Assembly (NCBI GenBank): GCA_947652805.1
Contig: CANTEM010000005.1
Span: 1-24,204, forward strand
Source of the DNA: an uncultured Clostridia bacterium
Lineage (GTDB): Bacteria; Bacillota; Clostridia; Oscillospirales; CAG-272
Direction of reading: 5' to 3'
DNA length: 24,204 bases
In this document: one piece after another, positions 21,664 to 24,204 of the stretch
Numbering within the stretch: the stretch's first letter is position 1
Layout of the letters: each line of letters begins with the position of its first letter
Position numbers and translations under genes: made by a program
Notes under the pieces: generated by a model
Databases searched by the model: none
Seen by the model: the letters and a program-made list of their open reading frames with translations, nothing else
What the model was told of the DNA's origin: nothing

Positions 21664-22809
21664 ATGGAACTGGATTTGAGCGAGCTGCGTAAGGATATCG
21701 ACGCAATTGACAGGGAAATGGTGGATCTGTTTTGCCGGCGTATGGAGATTTCCAAAAAAGTCTCCGACTATAAAGCCCAGCGGGGGCTGCCTGTGCTGGA
21801 CGCGGCAAGAGAGCAGCAGAAGCTGGCGCAGGTGACCGGTCTTGCCGGTGGGGAAATGGAATCGTACATTTGCACCTTATATAATGCCATTTTTGAACTG
21901 AGCCGGGCGGAGCAGCAAAAGCGGATGCATCCCCAGTCTGACACAGTGGATGCAATCACCCGGGCAATTGAGGAAACGCCGAAAATATTTCCCACTCGGG
22001 CAGCGGTTGCCTGTCAGGGTACGGAGGGCGCATATTCCGCCCTTGCGGCAGAGCGGCTGTTCCAGTATCCCCAGCTATCCTATTACGATACCTGGGAGGA
22101 TGTGTTTGCAGCCATTGACCGGGGAGACTGCACCTATGGCGTGCTGCCTCTGGAAAACAGCAACGCAGGCTCTGTGACCCGGGTATATGATTTAATGATC
22201 CGTCATCATGTACGCATTGTGCGCAGCACCCGGCTTCATATTGATCATCAGCTTCTGGCAAAGCCGGGAACAAAGCTGTCCGAAATCCGGGAGATTTTCT
22301 CCCATCCCCAGGCGATTGCCCAGTCCCAGGCATATCTTGCTTCTCTGGGCGTGAAGGTTACGCCCTGTGAGAACACGGCACAGGCGGCGAAAATGGTAGC
22401 CGGCTCCTCCCGGCAGGATGTGGCGGCGCTTGCGTCCCGTTCCTGTGCGTCTCTGTACGGCTTGCAGCCTCTGGCTTCCTCTGTGCAGGACAATGGCAAC
22501 AATCACACCCGGTTTATTTGTATCTCCAAGAATACGGAAATCTATCCCGGAGCAGACCGGACAAGCATTATGGCAGTGACCCCACACCGACCCGGCGCCC
22601 TGTATCAGGTCATGTCCCGGTTCAACGCCCTTGGCATCAACCTGATCAAATTGGAAAGCCGTCCCATTCCGGACAGGGATTTTGAATTTATGTTTTATTT
22701 TGATTTGGACGTGTCTGTATATGCGCCCCAATTTCTCCAGCTTATGGGAGAGTTGGAGCATTTGTGCGACGAGTTCCGCTATCTCGGTTCCTACAGCGAA
22801 ATCGTATAA
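21664..22809 (+). CDS. pheA: Bifunctional chorismate mutase/prephenate dehydratase (P-protein)
   Basis: A 381-residue fused enzyme that turns chorismate into prephenate and then phenylpyruvate for phenylalanine. Residues about 1-88 are an AroQ-type chorismate mutase (LRKDIDAIDREMVDLFCRRM). About 112-290 are prephenate dehydratase with CQGTEGAYS, LPLENSNAGSV (161-171) and the catalytic HTRF (281-284). About 298-375 are an ACT domain with PGALYQ (310-315) and ESRP (331-334), the Phe-binding motifs, so feedback inhibition by Phe is expected. The frame opens earlier at 21622, inside aroC, but the ATG at 21664 gives the family start and follows AAAGG. The same mutase activity can also supply TyrA. 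Confidence 0.95.
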   Translation: MELDLSELRKDIDAIDREMVDLFCRRMEISKKVSDYKAQRGLPVLDAAREQQKLAQVTGLAGGEMESYICTLYNAIFELSRAEQQKRMHPQSDTVDAITRAIEETPKIFPTRAAVACQGTEGAYSALAAERLFQYPQLSYYDTWEDVFAAIDRGDCTYGVLPLENSNAGSVTRVYDLMIRHHVRIVRSTRLHIDHQLLAKPGTKLSEIREIFSHPQAIAQSQAYLASLGVKVTPCENTAQAAKMVAGSSRQDVAALASRSCASLYGLQPLASSVQDNGNNHTRFICISKNTEIYPGADRTSIMAVTPHRPGALYQVMSRFNALGINLIKLESRPIPDRDFEFMFYFDLDVSVYAPQFLQLMGELEHLCDEFRYLGSYSEIV

Positions 22810-22853
22810 AAGCAGTGCAACATTCCCAGTGCCCCGATCTGAAAGGAGATTCT

Positions 22854-24131
22854 ATGACTTACGGCCTACTTGGAGAAAAACTTTCCCACAGCTATTCTCC
22901 CCGCATTCATTCCATGCTGGGAAACTACGCCTACGAGCTTTTTGCCGTCCCAAAGGAAGAATTGGACGCTTTTCTCACCAGCGGAGATTTTCTCGGGCTT
23001 AACGTGACAATCCCCTATAAAAAAGCGGTGATTCCCTATCTTGCGGACATGTCTCCCGCCGCCCGGAAGCTGGGCAGTGTGAATACTATTCTGCGCCGGG
23101 AGGACGGCAGTCTCTGGGGGGACAACACCGATTACGGCGGGTTCCGGTATCTGCTCCGTGGGAAGGAATCTCTGGTGCGGGGCAAAAAGGCGCTGGTGCT
23201 GGGCAGCGGCGGCGCGTCCGTTACGGTCGTACAGGTTCTGCGGGACATGGGCGCCGGCGAGGTCATTGTCATTTCCCGGAGCGGGGCGGACAACTACGAT
23301 AATCTGGACCGGCACGCCGACGCACAGCTGATTGTAAACACCACGCCTGTTGGCATGTATCCGGAAAGCGGCATTTCCCCTGTGGAGCTGAGACAGTTTC
23401 CCTGTCTTAGGTGTGCCGTAGATATTATTTACAATCCGGCAAAAACGGCGTTTATGCTGCAAGCGGAGGAAATGGGGATTCCGGCAGTGGGCGGACTTGC
23501 CATGCTGGTCGCCCAGGCAAAGTATGCTGCGGATCTGTTTACCGGAAAAAAACAAAAGGATGCGATCATTGAAAAAATCCGGCGGAAAATCAACAGTGAA
23601 ATGAAAAATATCGTGCTCATAGGCATGCCCGGCTGCGGGAAGTCCATAATTGGGAAACGGCTTGCCATGCTGCTTGGCAGAGAATGGATCGACATTGATC
23701 ACGAAATTATCCGGGCAGCAGGAAAAACGATTCCGGAAATTTTCAGTGAGGACGGGGAGGATGCATTCCGGCAGTTGGAAACAAAATGTGTTGCAGCAGC
23801 CTGTAAAAAAAGCGGCTGTGTGATTTCCACAGGCGGCGGCGTTGTCACCCGGGCAGAAAATAAAAATTTGCTGCGGCAAAACGGAACGGTGGTGTATATC
23901 CGCCGGGAAATGTCCAAAACCTATAAAGACCAGCTTTCCGCCGGACAAGCAAACAAGCAAAGCCGTCCGCTGCTGACAAAGCATACGCCGGAGGAGCTTG
24001 CCCGGCAGAGAATGCCTATGTATCTGGCGTGGTCGGATATAAAGATTTTGAATATCGGCATCAACGAAACGGCATGGCAGCTGATCTCTTTTCTGCGGCT
24101 CTCCCCTGCAAAAAAGAAGAAGCGTAAATAA
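22854..24131 (+). CDS. aroE: Shikimate dehydrogenase-shikimate kinase fusion (AroE-AroK)
   Basis: One 425-residue reading frame joins two consecutive pathway enzymes. Residues about 1-245 are shikimate dehydrogenase: GEKLSHSYSPRIH (7-19), NVTIPYKKAV with catalytic K56, GDNTDYGG with D93, the nucleotide loop GSGGAS (117-122), and VNTTPVGMYP. Residues about 250-415 are shikimate kinase: Walker A GMPGCGKS (257-264), WIDIDHEI with D280 and D282, shikimate-binding R306 in EDAFRQLET, STGGGVV (325-331), and lid Arg in SRPLL (R371). An internal ATG at 23601 begins the kinase part but has no clear ribosome binding site, so one fused protein is likely. AAAGGAG lies 5 bases before the start at 22854. 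A basic KKKKRK tail ends the protein. Confidence 0.93.
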   Translation: MTYGLLGEKLSHSYSPRIHSMLGNYAYELFAVPKEELDAFLTSGDFLGLNVTIPYKKAVIPYLADMSPAARKLGSVNTILRREDGSLWGDNTDYGGFRYLLRGKESLVRGKKALVLGSGGASVTVVQVLRDMGAGEVIVISRSGADNYDNLDRHADAQLIVNTTPVGMYPESGISPVELRQFPCLRCAVDIIYNPAKTAFMLQAEEMGIPAVGGLAMLVAQAKYAADLFTGKKQKDAIIEKIRRKINSEMKNIVLIGMPGCGKSIIGKRLAMLLGREWIDIDHEIIRAAGKTIPEIFSEDGEDAFRQLETKCVAAACKKSGCVISTGGGVVTRAENKNLLRQNGTVVYIRREMSKTYKDQLSAGQANKQSRPLLTKHTPEELARQRMPMYLAWSDIKILNIGINETAWQLISFLRLSPAKKKKRK

Positions 24132-24148
24132 GGGAGGGGAGTTCTAAA

Positions 24149-24204
24149 GGCCCCCTTGTGTAAAGGGGGCTGTCACAGCAAAGCTGTGACTGGGGGATTG
24201 TAAT
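24149..24204. repeat. Hairpin repeat, copy F, cut by the window edge
   Basis: GGCCCCCTTGTGTAAAGGGGGC forms the boundary hairpin, followed by variable stem GTCACAGC-AAA-GCTGTGAC (24172-24190) and GGGGGATTGT. This is the left half of the same element as copies A and B; the rest lies beyond the window. It directly follows the aromatic operon and may end it. Confidence 0.8.

Noticed and set aside
22866..23984. Minus-strand open frame of 372 codons opposite aroE/aroK
   Set aside because: Antisense shadow of the fusion gene; biased composition and no family features.
5374..24204. Intergenic repeats considered as a CRISPR array or as insertion sequences
   Set aside because: Copies are far apart and palindromic with no regular spacers, and no cas or transposase gene is in the window.

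Overview
The window looks like chromosomal DNA from an anaerobic Firmicute of the class Clostridia, probably Ruminococcaceae/Oscillospiraceae-like. The basis is purine-rich AAAGGAG-type ribosome binding sites, TTGACA/TATAAT promoters, tight ATGA-type gene overlaps, the protein families present (DUF6062, RNHCP, WYL regulator, a divergent galactokinase signature) and a family of intergenic hairpin-rich repeats. I cannot name a species. No rRNA, tRNA, CRISPR array, phage or transposase gene was seen.

Layout. (1) 103-2743: a small putative exported protein, then a NatAB-like ABC exporter pair closed by a terminator. (2) 2833-5373: a 40-codon membrane-protein gene on the minus strand, divergent from a WYL regulator - Nudix hydrolase - DUF5131 operon. 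(3) 5418-8218: two hairpin repeats flank a minus-strand DUF6062 gene with a consensus promoter, an OGG1-type DNA glycosylase and a DUF4430 lipoprotein. (4) 8260-12727: a ParA/MinD-like ATPase, a methylglyoxal-synthase-family protein with a degenerate active site, a YmdB-like phosphodiesterase, galactokinase, a small membrane protein and pgsA, all on the plus strand. (5) 12773-15688: an Asp-rich surface protein on the minus strand, then RNHCP protein, rsmG and a Noc/ParB-family gene. (6) 15727-24131: the aromatic amino acid operon, aroF-tyrA-aroB-aroA-aroC-pheA-aroE/aroK. It holds the enzymes from DAHP to prephenate and on to Phe and Tyr except 3-dehydroquinate dehydratase, which is not in the window.

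The most interesting system is the control region of the aromatic operon. A consensus promoter drives a leader RNA encoding a 24-residue peptide with five Phe and five Tyr, including an uninterrupted YFYFYF run. It is followed by a textbook intrinsic terminator. Three mutually exclusive pairings can be drawn by hand: a protector stem whose left arm lies just before the Tyr/Phe run, an antiterminator formed by the end of the peptide gene with the left arm of the terminator, and the terminator itself. This is the architecture of E. coli pheL/trpL-type ribosome-mediated attenuation, in an organism group better known for T-boxes and TRAP.

The second notable theme is the intergenic repeat family (about 5420-5690, 8067-8218, 13406-13480, 15959-16200, 19239-19298, and one cut by the right window edge). 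Copies share boundary hairpins and a central block, but hold short stems at equivalent positions whose sequences differ while pairing is kept. Copies at the ends of transcription units carry outward T-tracts and look like terminators. The two copies inside the aromatic operon have lost the T-tract in the direction of transcription.
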